Assembly: GCA_029204045.2 (NCBI GenBank)
Contig: CM055071.1
Location: forward strand, 20,911,449-20,975,448
DNA length: 64,000 nucleotides
Reading direction: 5' to 3'
Source of the DNA: Tillandsia leiboldiana
Taxonomy: Eukaryota; Streptophyta; Magnoliopsida; Poales; Bromeliaceae
A program made the translations under genes and the position numbers. Of this stretch, positions 22,672 through 35,750 are shown piece by piece. The stretch's first letter is position 1. Every line of letters starts with the position of its first letter. The notes beneath the pieces were generated by a model, which saw nothing but the letters and a program-made list of their open reading frames with translations, had not been told where the DNA came from and did not search any database.

Positions 22672-23036
22672 TGTTAGAGATAATGCTAATTAGTTAGAAT
22701 TAGATTATCTAAGATATTTGGTTGGTTAAATTTTGATAAAGATAAATCTAATTAGATAGGATATCTAATTAGAATAGGATTTTGTATAATAATCTATAAA
22801 TAGGTTGGTCGGGCTATTATAATTGTTAATGAAGCCGGAGTCGCCTTAATTAATTAGTGAGGCCAAAGAAAGACGTGTGGGCATGAAGTTATTTTTTCAA
22901 TAAAGGCAAGTTTAGTTTGCTTCCACCAAAACGTACCAGATTCTTTTTCTCTTCTCTTTTTCATTCTATTTTTGTGGTGATTCCTATATACCATAACAAG
23001 TATATAGAAAATATTTGGAGGCCCATCACCGTAACA
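22672..23036 (+). repeat. C1 5' LTR
   Basis: 365 bp; TATA box TATAAATA at 22795-22802. The single difference from the 3' LTR is in a T-rich stretch (TTCTTTTTCTC versus TTCTTTATCTC). Confidence 0.95.
22795..22802 (+). promoter_or_regulatory. C1 LTR TATA box
   Basis: TATAAATA preceded by C and followed by GG, at the expected U3/R position. The 3' LTR copy is at 27169-27176. Confidence 0.75.
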
Positions 23037-23038
23037 AG

Positions 23039-23050
23039 TGGTATCGGAGC
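23039..23050 (+). other. C1 primer-binding site
   Basis: TGGTATCGGAGC, two bases after the LTR. It matches the initiator Met tRNA complement except for G in place of A at position 8. Confidence 0.85.
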
Positions 23051-23076
23051 CTTGTTTTTAAGAGAAGAAGATACCG

Positions 23077-26000
23077 ATGGCATTTAACAGTGCCAATGGA
23101 GTTGCACAAGGATTCCCAATATTCAAAGGAGTCAATTATGATTTTTGGTGCGTGAAGATGCGGACGTTGCTGCGATCCCAAGATCTATGGGATTTTGTTG
23201 AAAAGGGATGTAAGGAAGAAACGGGAGAGAATCTGAAAAAAGATGCGAAGACGCTTTTCTTTATTCAACAATCTATTGACGACTCAATATTTTCCCACAT
23301 TGCCGGCACTACTTGATCGAAAGAAGCATGGGATATATTACAAAAGGAATACCAAGGTAACGAAAAGGTACTCAGAATTAAAATTCAAACTTTAAAAAGA
23401 AAATTTGAGACTTCATTTATGGAAGAAAAAGAAAATATTCATACCTTTTATTCTAGAGTTATGGAATTAGTTATCTTGATGCGTACCTATGGTGAACAAA
23501 TTTCTGATCAAACAGTAGTTGAAAAAATTTTAAGAAGTTTGACGAAAAAATACGGTGATGTAGTTTCTGCTATAGAAGAAGCAAAAGATTTATCTAAATT
23601 GTCTTGTAGCGAACTTCTTGGTTCTCTCTTAGCACATGAGGAACGAAAAGATAGAACAGAAAATTTTTCTGAGCATGCTTTTCAAAGCGAATCGAAAGGC
23701 AATGAAAAAGATAAAGCAGATACTTCTAATCGCCAAACTTCAGCATCTGGAGACCATGGTAGAGGTCGTGGTCGTGGTCGTGGCCGTGGTAGAGGTCGCG
23801 GCGGTAGATCGGGTGGATACAATAACAGAAACGGTGAAGGATCAAGTAATCAAAATCAGAGAACCTACAGAGGTAATGATCAGCCCCATAATTATAAAAA
23901 TATTCAATGTTATTATTGTAAGAAATTTGGCCATATCGAGCGATTTTGTCGATTGAAACAACAAAACGCTAATTTTGCTCAAGGAAATAATGAAAACGAT
24001 AATGTACTTTTTGCATGTCGTTCATCAGAAAAAGCTGCTAACAGTATTTGGTATGTCGATAGTGGTTGTAGCAGTCACATGACAGGAAAAGAAGAGAACT
24101 TTATTAATTTGGATAAATCTGTTAAAGGCCGAGTGACGATGGGTGATGGCTATGTTCAGGACGTGCATGGAAGAGGTACAATTGAGGCAAATATTTCAGG
24201 AATTCAAAAAATAAATAATGTTCTATATGTTCCTGGTTTGAATTCCAATCTTTTTAGTGTGGGCCAATTTTTGAAAGAAGGTTATTCGCTTATTTTTGAA
24301 GATTGTAAGTGCACTATTTATAAAGATAAATATAAAAGGGATTTATTTTTTGAAGTTCCGATGACAGAAAATAAAGTTTTTCCTGTTCATGTTGCAATGA
24401 AAGTAGTGCTAGATGATGATTGGTTATGGCACTATAGATATGGTCATTTGAGTTTTAAGGGGCTTGATTTATTACATAAAAAGAATATGGTTGATGGTTT
24501 GCCTTTGGTGCATAATAATGGTTCTGTATGTGAAAGTTGTGTGTTAGGAAAGCAACACAGAGACTCTTTTCCAAGAAACAGCAATTGGAGAGCCAAAGAA
24601 CCACTAGAATTGATACATGCTGATGTTTGTGGGCCGATGCAGACACCGTCGCTCAGCAGCAATTATTATTTTGTGGTTTTCGTGGATGACTACAGTCGGA
24701 TGACTTGGATTTATTTTATTAAAAATAAATCCGATGCTTTTGATGTTTTTCGAAAATTTAAAAACTTGGTCGAAAACGAATCCGGTTATTATATTAAGAC
24801 TCTTCGTACAGATCGAGGGGGAGAATTTATTTCTAATAAATTTGAAAATTTTTGTGAATCAAATGGTATTCGCAGGCAGTTGACAACCAGTTACACGCCT
24901 CAACAGAATGGCGTTGCTGAGCGCAAAAATCGAAGTTTGGTAGAGATGGCAAAAAGTATGTTGAAAGCGAAAGGACTTCCAAATAAATTTTGGGCAGAAG
25001 CGGTATCTACTGCAGCATACATTCTTAATAGAAGCCCAACTTTGGCGCTGGATAATATTACACCTTATGAAGCATGGACAGGTTGGAAACCGAAGGTAAA
25101 GCATTTTAAAATTTTTGGATCGGTTTCTTTTGTTCATATTCCATCACAAAATAGGCAAAAATTGGATAATAATAGTAGCAAGTGTATTTTTGTGGGCTAT
25201 GGCGAAAGAAGTAAAGCCTATCGATTTTATAATCCTGTTACTAACTCCTTAATTATAAGTCGTGATGCTATATTTGATGAACAAAAAGGTTGGGATTGGA
25301 GTGCAAAAGTAAAGGATAATCCACTTCCGATGTTAGGAGATGAAACTACTATTGAGAATAAGAACAATGGTGAAAATACTATAAGTACTGAAACAACACC
25401 ACATGCTTCACCACGAATTTCTCTAGGAACTTCGCCTGAGACAACACCGAGAAAGGTAAAATTGCTTAGTGAAATATATGAGCAGTGCATGTACACACAA
25501 TGTGGAGAACCACAAACTTTCGAGGAAGCGACAAAATCTGATGATTGGTGTAAAGCTATGAATGAAGAAATTGCAGCGCTAGAGAAAAATAATACATGGG
25601 AGCTTGTTGAACCATCCACAGAAAAAGAAGTTATCGGGCTGAAATGGATATACAAGGCAAAATATAAACCAGATGGATCGATCCAGAAATTAAAAGCACG
25701 TTTAGTTGCAAAAGGTTACTTACAGCAAGCAGGTATTGATTTTAATGAAACCTTTGCACCCGTAGCTAGATTTGATACTATCCGAACTGTTTTGGCTTTG
25801 TCTGCACAAAATAAATGGAAAGTTTTTCAATTTGATGTTAAATCAGCCTTTCTTAATGGATTTTTGGATGAAGAAGTTTTTGTTGAGCAACCGCATGGCT
25901 ACAAAATTAAAGGACAAGAAGATAAAGTCTATAGACTACGAAAGGCGTTATATGGATTAAAACAGGCACCAAGAGCCTGGTATAGTCGGATCGATTCGCA

Positions 26001-27051
26001 CTTTATTCAAAACGAATTTTCTAGAAGTGAAAGTGAACCCACACTTTATATCAAATCTCGAGGTATGGAGATTTTGATTGTTTGCCTTTATGTTGATGAC
26101 TTGATTTACACTGGAAACAGTATAGATTTGATCAATGAGTTTAAGAAAAATATGATGATTGAATTTGAGATGACTGATCTTGGCCCCATGAGTTATTTTT
26201 TGGGTTTAGAGGTAAAACAAGAAGATAATGGAATTTTTATCTGTCAGAAAAAATATCTTGATGATTTACTTGAGAAGTTTAATATGAAAAATTGCAATCC
26301 TGTGCAAAATCCAATGGGTACGAATATGAAGCTATCATTGGATGATGGAGAAGAAAAAATTGATTCGAGTTTGTACAGAAGTCTGATTGGGAGTTTACTC
26401 TATATTGGTAACAGTAGACCGGATATTATATATGCGACATCTTTGTTATCGAGATTTATGCAAAGCCCAAGTAAAATTCATTGGGGAGCGGCGAAAAGGA
26501 TATTGAGATACTTGAAAGGAACAAGAGACCACGGGCTGTGGTATACTAACGCTAACGATTTTTATTTTTTTGGTTGTTCTGATAGTGATTGGGCAGGTTC
26601 GGTAGATGATCGACGAAGCACGAGCGGGTTCGTCTTCAATTTTGGTGCAGGAGCAATATGTTGGTCTTCCAAAAAACAACAGTCGACGGCTCTATCATCT
26701 TCTGAAGCCGAATACATAACAGTTACGACTGCTACATGTCAAGCAATCTGGATGCGGCGAATCTTAACAGATTTGAAGTACAAGCAAAAAGATCCAACTG
26801 TAATTTATTGCGATAATCAATCGACTATCGCAATGGCGAAAAATCCAGTTCATCACAGCCGAACAAAACACATCGAACTGCGACATCATTTTATTCGTGA
26901 ACAGATCGCTAACGGTCAAGTCGAGTTGATACACTGCTCTACCGAAGAACAAATGGCCGATATTTTTACAAAGCCGCTACCATTGGAAAAATTCATATTT
27001 TGCCGAGAGAAGATCGGTGTCAAGAACATTAGCATTATGGGGGAGTGTTAG
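23077..27051 (+). pseudogene. C1 gag-pol polyprotein with one in-frame stop
   Basis: A single frame from ATG 23077 to TAG 27049-27051, broken only by TGA 23314-23316 after 79 gag codons. The second open part (Met 23419, 1210 codons) has the copia order: gag end with a GRGR-rich RNA-binding stretch (114-130), zinc knuckle CX2CX4HX4C (164-177), protease DSG (214-216), integrase finger H338, H343, C371, C374, core D402, D465, E501 (35 residues between the last two), RT with YVDD (891-894), and RNase H with DSDWAG and SSSEAEY. Integrase before RT defines Ty1/copia. The sub-clade may be Tork- or TAR-like, not certain. The stop is near the N-terminus, so the polyprotein would be made only by readthrough. 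Confidence 0.95.
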
Positions 27052-27410
27052 AGATAATGCTAATTAGTTAGAATTAGATTATCTAAGATATTTGGTTGGT
27101 TAAATTTTGATAAAGATAAATCTAATTAGATAGGATATCTAATTAGAATAGGATTTTGTATAATAATCTATAAATAGGTTGGTCGGGCTATTATAATTGT
27201 TAATGAAGCCGGAGTCGCCTTAATTAATTAGTGAGGCCAAAGAAAGACGTGTGGGCATGAAGTTATTTTTTCAATAAAGGCAAGTTTAGTTTGCTTCCAC
27301 CAAAACGTACCAGATTCTTTATCTCTTCTCTTTTTCATTCTATTTTTGTGGTGATTCCTATATACCATAACAAGTATATAGAAAATATTTGGAGGCCCAT
27401 CACCGTAACA
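27046..27410 (+). repeat. C1 3' LTR
   Basis: Direct repeat of 22672-23036 with one substitution, beginning inside the polyprotein stop region and ending next to the TSD GTTGG. Confidence 0.95.
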
Positions 27411-28589
27411 GTTGGATCTATGTGGACTGATGTTTGGAGCATTGTGTGAGTTGATTGAGAGCAAGGTGTTGGATCTGAGAGATCCAGTGAACCTGGGTTG
27501 CAAATAGGGCAAGCCCAGTGGTTTATGAAGTATTTTAAACATGTAGTAAAAGCAGAATTTTAATTGGCACCTTAAAACTAAAGATGTGGTGTTGTCAAGC
27601 TCTAGATTGAGTGTTTTGGTCCAGGGTCTGTTCTAGGCTGTTTGCAAAGCTACGACAGTGAGTTCTTGACTAATTTGGGGTCACTGAACGCGATGCTCGC
27701 GTTAAAAATTGATTTTGATAAGCCGGAGAAACAAAAATGCTTTACGGCTAGGTTAGAGAAGAAATTTATGGCCCAAAGTTTTCCTCAGGCTCCGTGCTGC
27801 CGTAAATGGGTGAGCACGGTGTTCAGCAAGATAAATGTCACCCGCTGGAAGTGACGGTTCGTAAAAATGAGCTTCCAGTTGAAAAAATGAGCGAAAACAG
27901 TGCTCAAATGACACTATTATTTAAATAATTAGAGGTTTTAAGTTGATCTGGAGAAGATCTGGGTTTATGTTAGGGTTAGTGGGACAAAGATGATCCCTGA
28001 TCATTATTTTGATTCTGGTTTACTCGGTGACTCTGGTTCTGAGCATACAGTGGATACAGTTGTCGCCTGCAAAATGTCAGGTGGGTTTATCTTCGGTCCG
28101 GGCTTTTTCATTTCGGCCCTCTGGGGTATAGTTTTGGTTGGACCCCTGTCCTTGTAGCCTAGTTGATAATTGAGCATGTCTTCCTTTTGATCAGTTTTGG
28201 TTTTGCTATAAACATGTTTTTAGTCAACCCATGTTTTGTCTCCAAGCATCGCAGAGTCGTCGGAGTATGTTCTTGTTTGATAAGGCGAAGGCATAGCTCT
28301 TCGAGGTTTGGATATAAAACATGTTTTCAAAATTATTTTCCTAAAAAGATTTTTAGTTTTGCATGATTGATTCTCAGTTGCTTCCATATATTATGACTCT
28401 ATTCCTGGACATTTGCCATGCCTGATTGGTCATTAACTAGCTTGCACATTTATACTTGATTATCAGTATATCCTGATCCATGTTCTGAAGTTGTTGATTA
28501 GATTCTGCATTGCACCCTTGTTGGGATTTTGGTCATTTCTAGTTGCATACCTGTTTATCAGTACTCCCTGATTATCTCTGATACCATCT

Positions 28590-30017
28590 AATCTGTCACG
28601 CCCCGAATTTCAAAATCAGTGTCTAAATTTTTCTTTTTTTTTTTTTTTCTTTTTTTTTTCTTTTTAAAATCAGAGTCGCAAAAACGGCCAGGGCAAAGAC
28701 AGATCGCCACATATATAGAAGAGTCCCAATCCCCTTTGGGATTGAGCCTTTTCTATATATGCACGGCTAGCTTGGCAACAAACATCATAGTACTAACTAC
28801 GTAACAACTAGAAATAATTATTACAATTTGACTTTTCAATTATTTACATCTGAATTACAACTCTTTTCTTTAACATCAAATAATACATGAACTTTCGGCT
28901 GTCCAGGGTCAACATCTAATACGGAACCTCACCAAACACGTCCCGACATCCCAGCACCCGATCGACCTAAAAAATAGTCACCCGAGGGTGTGAGATACAC
29001 TGTACATGTATCGCAGTGGGCACGACGAGCCGAGAAATTGCAGATCGTACCTACTGGCATACAATACTAGAGGATAGTAATAATCACATTAGGTAAGAAT
29101 GATTATGAAGCGAATGAATAATCAACAAGGAAATACATCAATATCTCAGCAGGGGTAAACTGGGTAAACAATCAGCAGGTCTACTGATATCATGAATACT
29201 GAATTAAGCATGCTGAGTAACTGTATAGGCAGATATTGAACAAATGCTGATGATAAAAGAATTTATTCAAGCAGGAACCAGGAAATCATGAGATATGATA
29301 AAAGCAGACTAAAAGCAACATATGCATCAAATAAATGATATATCAAATTACCCAATTACAAGCCACCATATTGGTCCCACAAGACCTCAGGCAAAACTGC
29401 CCACCTGGCACCACCTGGTTGACATTCCCCCCCATAAGGGGTCACGGGTTGCTATTGCTAACCACTTTACCGGTAAAGAACAAAGCGCACGAGGAGCGAC
29501 CTCGGATATGTTCGTGAAGTACAACGGTGCGGGCGATCATAATGCAAATTCTCAAGCTCTCGGTCCACTGACCGGGTAATCGGCAACAAGCCGGGAAATC
29601 CCCACTGGGATGCAACAGTGATATGATAACAACATCTCAACTCAAATGCAGGATCAATCAACAGCAACTATGAATCATGGATCAGATATATCAAAAGTGG
29701 TGAAAATCAGGTATAGTAAATATCCAGGACTAAAGTCACAATGTTTGGAAGCAACTAAAGACCAATCATGCAAGCTAACCAATCATGCAAAACTAAACAC
29801 ATGTTTTTGAGAAAACCATTTTGAAAGCAAGTTTTAGGTCCAAGCTTCGAAGAGCAATGCCTTTGTCCTATCAAACAAGAACAGACTCAGGCGACCCTAC
29901 GAAGCTCGGGAAAAACATTTATTTAATAAAATCATGTGTTTAGCAGCATAACATTTGATCAACAACAAGCCGAAACAATCCAATCAAGGATGCAATATCA
30001 GAATCAACTGAATCTAG
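28590..30017 (-). repeat. Inverted LTR 3' segment in T LTR1
   Basis: From CTCTGATACCA (reverse complement of the primer site) through TGTCACGCCCC (reverse complement of the LTR end), the sequence is the reverse complement of about 39790-41215 in LTR3. The join to normal LTR sequence is at CTCTGAT, shared by both. LTR2 carries the same inversion at about 34183-35617. Confidence 0.85.
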
Positions 30018-30086
30018 GGTTGGGACTCTTCTATATATGTGGCGGTCTGTCATGCCCTGATTGGTTGTAACTCTGATTTTTTTCTT

Positions 30087-30089
<3 letters not shown>

Positions 30090-30165
<76 letters not shown>
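30090..30165. repeat. (TA)n microsatellite in T LTR1
   Basis: About 37 TA units where LTR2 and LTR3 have a poly-A-rich tract (35675-35716 and about 41157-41181). Its length may be affected by sequencing. Confidence 0.9.
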
Positions 30166-30168
<3 letters not shown>

Positions 30169-30198
30169 GACGCTGATTTTTGAACTCGGGGCGTGACA

Positions 30199-30925
30199 GA
30201 TTAGATGGTATCAGAGCAATAGGAATACGATGCCTAGGTTTGGCTAGGAACGAACCCTAGGATGACTTGTGTCTACGAAAGAGCTATGGGTAGTGTTCTA
30301 AGTCTTGAAGTTAAAAACAAAAGTTGTGGGTCGGTTAAACTGAAATCCATCCATGGTATTGCAGTTATGGCTCGCACTAGGCGTGGTGTTGGTGGCAGGC
30401 GTGGAACTGGCATTTGTCGAGGGGGCTGCCCGATGGTAATCCTGATTTGGGTTGAATTCACATTTTTGCCTATGCGTCGGATTTAATAAGGAGTTGGAAA
30501 CGTTGAAATATGATTCCAGTTTCTTGTGAATAGACAAAGTGGCATTCCTGACCACGTGATGGTAGTGACCTTTGGTAGAGGGTATATCATCGGCATAGAG
30601 ACTGTGAAGGAAGGTATGTGATGTACCTTCAGTTGTGGGTTGTGTCCCCAACTAGTTGTTGGTGACAGACTAGTTGTTGGCGACAGATCTGTGGTATTTC
30701 GCTTTTCTTTTGGTAAGCACGTTGGCTGCAGACAACGTACTGTCGAAAGAACTGAGGAAATACTCTGCCCTGTAATGGGGAGTATCGGATTGGGTCTAAC
30801 TGAGTAGCCTGAGAGTTGTCGACATTATGTGACTGATTGTCACTACTGCGAACCTGTTAGAGGCTTAATAGTGGATTAGTTAAGTTTAAGTTTCGGGGAC
30901 GAAACTTCTTAGAAGTTGTGGGTAA
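30199..30925 (+). other. T internal domain 1
   Basis: 727 bp. Primer site TGGTATCAGAGC at 30206-30217. A Met codon at 30368 opens a short frame beginning MARTRRGVGG, like a gypsy gag start, which ends after about 40 codons. The hairpin AAGTTTCG/CGAAACTT at 30888-30907 and a purine-rich AGAAGTTGTGGG lead to LTR2. Everything from early gag to the end of pol is gone. The 74-codon ORF at 30262 is not considered a gene. Confidence 0.85.
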
Positions 30926-33900
30926 TGTTGTAATCTAGAAAATTAAAGACTTTAAATTTACTTTGGAATTTATAAAATTAGTAATTTTGGCAAAATTTGG
31001 GGACATAGTGGATCAATAGTGGCCCAGAAATATCGACTTTTGATTGGGGCCTGATCTCGAAAATCCGATAGCACCATTGCGATCGTTTCGACGAAACATG
31101 AAATGTTCATATTCACATGTCGGCGATCCAACGGTCGGATCTTCCACAAAATAGCGAAGAAGAAACGGGTCCCACAACTTAAGTTGTGAATAGTAACCCC
31201 TATTTTAAATGGCCCTTCGATCATCATCGGCCGTTTCACTGTCTGGAACCCTGACATAGGGGTATGAGTAGTCGAACCTAGCTAATTTCGACGTTCTGAG
31301 TGCAATGGCACTGACGGATTTCGCGTTTGGCGATCCGGGTGCATCGAAGTGCATGCATCAGACTATAATTTGTCAACTTAAATGGCCCGAGATTTTACTA
31401 GAGCGCCAAACTAAACAAACAAATACGCTACTTGACAGGTCTCGACGAGCCGGACGTCATGGCGAAGTCTGTTTCGCAATTCGTCGAGCGGATTATCTTG
31501 AAATGCGTGAAAAGCACAAAAATAGGGTATTTTCGCAAAAATGCTTATATTTTATGTACCAAAAAATTAGGGGACTTAAACACTATGGTTCTGGGTGTAT
31601 TTTACACATTCAGGAAGGACTTTGGAGTCTAGGTTAACTTGTACAAGGATTAAGTTGCAAAGTTGCAAAGCTAGCATTAACTCCTAAGTGTCTCTTGGTC
31701 TCCATGGGTGAGTGCACGAGGGGTCAGGGGGGGAGTCCGAAGCATCAACTTCCCTCTGTATCTCCCAGCCTAAGCCCTGAGTGCGGGGGAAAGCCAAGGA
31801 GCCACCACCCAAAGAGGCAACCCGAGAGAGAGAGAGAAGGAAAAGAGGCATGGAATCAACTTCAACCAAACTTGGATCTGGAGATCCTGTGGTGTTCCTC
31901 TGTGGCTGTAGAGCAACCGGGGTGATTGCCGTGGCCGTGCGAAGAAGGGAGAAGGGAACCGGCTTCGTCCCATCTTCATCAACTCCGGCAAGGTGAGTTC
32001 CTTCAAACCAATGGTTGTTTGCACCCTAGACCCATAGCAGTAGCTTAGTTAGGACCTAAGAATTTCCCCTGCCAAGCCCGAGCTCCCCATGCACACTGGT
32101 TGGCCGGCGGGAACAATATCTCGACGGAAACCTAATTTCGCTCCGCCGCGGCCGATCTCTTCAGATAATGGACCAAAATGAAAAATAAAATGATAGGTAT
32201 GGACTGTAGGACATATAGAATATTTCTGCAAAGTTTGAGCAAATATGGTTGAGTATTCACGAAGAAAATCAAAACCCTAGTTTTCTAAAAAGTTGCACCT
32301 TGGCCGAGCTCGTTGCTCCGGCGCCGGCGACGCTTACCACCGCCGGCCACCTGCCCAGAACTCTTCTTGGGACCGAGGGGAGTCCATCCATGCCATTGCA
32401 TGAAACCCATGCAGCCCAAATGGGGACCGGCCATGAATGGCCCGAGCTTGAAGCCATTAATGGCGGCCGGCAATCCAGCGACCTCCGACGGCGGGGACAA
32501 GGCCAGACATTCCTAAAAGCTTGCTAGGAAGCTTGTGGTGCTATTTCTTGCACCTTAAAATCAACTGTTGCAAAGTTGCCATTGTTGATGGAAGCTTAAA
32601 AAACCGAGCTTGCCCCAGCCGCGCCGCCGCCGTGTCCTGTCGCCGGGCACGGGTCCAGGTGAGTTTGTTGTGTGTTTTAGCATCCAATTGGGCAAGTGGT
32701 TTGGACCCAGAGCCCCAGGTTGAGTGGTTACAAAATTCGAGGTTTGAAGCTATCTTCAACCTCGGATTTTCCGGCAACCGAGGCTATGGGAGGTTGGCCA
32801 AGATGATGAGAAAAGTTCCTGCAGTCTTTAGAAGCATTTCCCTCCATCTTGGGAAGCCCCAGGTGCAATGGTTGCAGAGAACAAAGCTGGGCATTGGTTA
32901 TGTGTGTGTTGTGTAATTGGTGCACACCACCTGTTTGTGGAAATGCCACAGTGAAGATTTAATAAGAATTTGGCTTTGATGTAAAAATAAAAGATGTCCC
33001 AAAATGTCCCATGAGCTTGATGCTCACTTCAGATCAAGTTGGATCTATGTGGACTGATGTTTGGAGCATTGTGTGAGTTGATTGAGAGCAAGGTGTTGGA
33101 TCTGAGAGATCCAATGAGCCTGGGTTGCAAATAGGGCAAGCCCAGTGGTTTATGAAGTATTTTAAACATGTAGTAACAGCAGAATTTTAATTGGCACCTT
33201 AAAACTAAAGATGTGGTGTTGTCAAGCTCTAGATTGAGTGTTTTGGTCCAGGGTCTGTTCTAGGCTGTTTGCAAAGCTGCGACAGTGAGTTCTAGACTAA
33301 TTTGGGGTCACTGAACGCGATGCTCGCGTTAAAAATTGATTTTGATAAGCCGGAGAAACAAAAATGCTTTAAGGCTAGGTTAGAGAAGAAATTTATGCCC
33401 CAAAGTTTTCCTCGGGCTCCGTGCTGCCGCAAATGGGTGAGCACGGTGTTCAGCAAGATAAATGTCACCCGCTGGAAGTGACGGTTCGTAAAAATGAGCT
33501 TCCAGTTGAAAGAACGAGCGAAAACAGTGCTCAAATGACACTATTATTTAAATAATTAGAGGTTTTAAGTTGATCTGGAGAAGATCTGGGTTTATGTTAG
33601 GGTTAGTGGGACAAAGTTGATCCTTGATCATTATTTTGATTCAGGTTTACTCGGTGACTCTGGTTCTGAGCATACAGTGGATACAGTTGTCGCCTGCAAA
33701 ATGTCAGGTGGGTTTATCTTCGGTCCGGGCTTTATCATTTCGGCCCTCTGGGTTATAGTATTGGTTGGACGCCTGTCCTTGTAGCCTAGTTGATAATTGA
33801 GCCTGTCTTCCTTTTGATCAGTTTTTGTTTTGCTATAAACATGTTTTTAGTCAACCCATGTTTTGTCTCCAAGCATCGCAGAGTCGCTGGAGTCTGTTCT

Positions 33901-35685
33901 TTATTGATAGGGCGAAGGCATAGCTCTTCGAGGTTTGGATATAAAACATTTTTAGTTTTGCATGATTGATTCTCAGTTGCTTCCAGATATTATGACTCTA
34001 TTCCTGGACATTTGCCATGCCTGATTGGTCATTAACTAGCTTGCACATTTATACTTGATTATCAGTATATCCTGATCCATGTTCTGAAGTTGTTGATTAT
34101 ATTCTGCATTGCACCCTTGTTGGGATTTTGGTCATTTCTAGTTGCATACCTGTTTATCAGTACTCCCTGATTATCTCTGATACCATCTAATCTGTCACGC
34201 CCCGAATTTCAAAATCAGTGTCTAATTTTTTTTTTTTTTTTTTTTTTCTTTTTTCTTTTAAAATCAGAGTCGCAAAAACGGCCAGGGCAATGACAGACCG
34301 CCACATATATAGTAGAGTCCCAATCCCCTTTGGGATTGAGCCTTTTCTATATATGCACGGCTAGCTTGGCAACAAACATCAGAGTACTAACTACGTAACA
34401 ACTAGAAATAATTATTACAATTTGACTTTTCAATTATTTACATCTGAATTACAACTCTTTTCTTTAACATCAAATAATACATGACCTTTCGGCTGTCCAG
34501 GGTCAACATCTAACACGGAACCTCACCAAACACGTCCCGGCATCCCAGCACCCGATTGACCTAAAAAATAGTCACCCGAGGGTGTGAGATACACTGTACA
34601 TGTATCCCAGTGGGCACGACGAGCCGAGAAATAGTAGATCGTACCTACTGGCATACAATACTAGAGGATAGTAATAATCACATTAGGTAAGCATGATTAT
34701 GAAGCGAATGAATAATCAACAAGGAAATACATCAATATCTCAGCAGGGGTAAACTGGATAAACAATCAGTAGGTCTACTGATATCATGAATACTGAATTA
34801 AGCATGCTGAGTAACTGTATAGGCAGCTATTGAACAAATGCTGATGATAAAAGAATTTATTCAAGCAGGAACCAGGAAATCATGAGATATGATAAAAGTA
34901 GACTAAAAGCAACATATGCATCAAATAAATGATATATCAAATTACCCAATTACAAGCCACCATATTGGTCCCACAAGATCTCAGGCAAAACTACCGACCT
35001 GGCACCACCTAGTTGACATTCCCCCCCACAAGGGGTCACGGGTTGCTATTGCTAACCACTTTACCGGTAAAGAACAAAGCGCACGAGGAGCGACCTCGGA
35101 TATGTTCGTGAAGTACAACGGTGCGGGCGATCATAATGCAAATGCTCAAGCTCTCGGTCCACTGACCGGGTAATCGGCAACAAGCCGGGAAATCCCCACT
35201 GGGATGCAACAGTGATATGATAACAACATCTCAACTCAAATGCAGGATCAATCAACAGCAACTATGAATCATGGATCAGATATATCAGAAGTGGTGAAAA
35301 TCAGGTATAGTAAATATCCAGGACTAAAGTCACAATGTTTGGAAGCAACTAAAGACCAATCATGCAAGCTAACCAATCATGCAAAACTAAACACATGTTT
35401 TTGAGAAAACCATTTTGAAAGCAGGTTTTAGGTCCAAGCTTCGAAGAGCAATGCCTTTGTCCTATCAAACAAGAACAGACTCAGGCGACCCTACGAAACT
35501 CGGGAAAAACTTTTATTTAATAAAATCATGTATTTAGCAGCATAACATTTGATCAACAACAAGCCGAAACAATCCAATCAAGGATGCAATATCAGAATCA
35601 ACTGAATCTGGGGTTGGGACTCTTCTATATATGTGGCGGTCTGTCATGCCCTGATTGGTTCTAACTCTGATTTAAAAAAAAAAGA

Positions 35686-35716
<31 letters not shown>

Positions 35717-35750
35717 TTTAGACGCTTATTTTTGAACTCGGGGCGTGACA
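30926..35750 (+). repeat. T LTR2
   Basis: 4825 bp, starting TGTTGTAATC (T for A at position 4) and ending GGGGCGTGACA. It has the same inverted segment as LTR1 and lacks C1. Position 33038-33042 shows the empty C1 target. Like the other T LTRs it has candidate splice donors (CAAG|GTGAGT near 31991 and CCAG|GTGAGT near 32658). Confidence 0.9.
34183..35617 (-). repeat. Inverted LTR 3' segment in T LTR2
   Basis: Same arrangement and junction as 28590-30017, again starting with the reversed primer site CTCTGATACCA. Confidence 0.85.

Larger units (their letters stand above)
22672..27410 (+). mobile_element. C1: young, nearly intact Ty1/copia element
   Basis: LTRs of 365 bp (22672-23036, 27046-27410), starting TGTTAGAG and ending GTAACA, with one mismatch between them. 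TSD GTTGG at 22667-22671 and 27411-27415. The unoccupied site is visible in LTR2 (33038-33042) and LTR3 (38590-38594) of T. It has a primer site, one long gag-pol frame and the purine tract ATTATGGGGGAG (27034-27045). The AT-rich composition contrasts with the gypsy surroundings. The only defect seen is one in-frame stop in gag. Confidence 0.96.
20550..30198 (+). repeat. T LTR1 (interrupted by copia C1)
   Basis: Starts TGTAGTAATC and ends GGGGCGTGACA. Without C1 and one TSD it is about 4.9 kb. From about 28590 to 30017 its sequence is the reverse complement of the end of LTR3, followed by a forward copy of the terminal 170 or so bp. Instead of a poly-A tract near the end it has a TA microsatellite (30090-30165). 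A 131-codon ORF (22150-22545) also occurs in LTR2 and LTR3 but only reflects LTR copying. Confidence 0.88.

Noticed and set aside
28597..30198. A separate DNA transposon with terminal inverted repeats
   Set aside because: The inverted ends are copies of the LTR terminus, the left one includes the reversed primer site, and the interior is LTR sequence. There is no TSD of its own.
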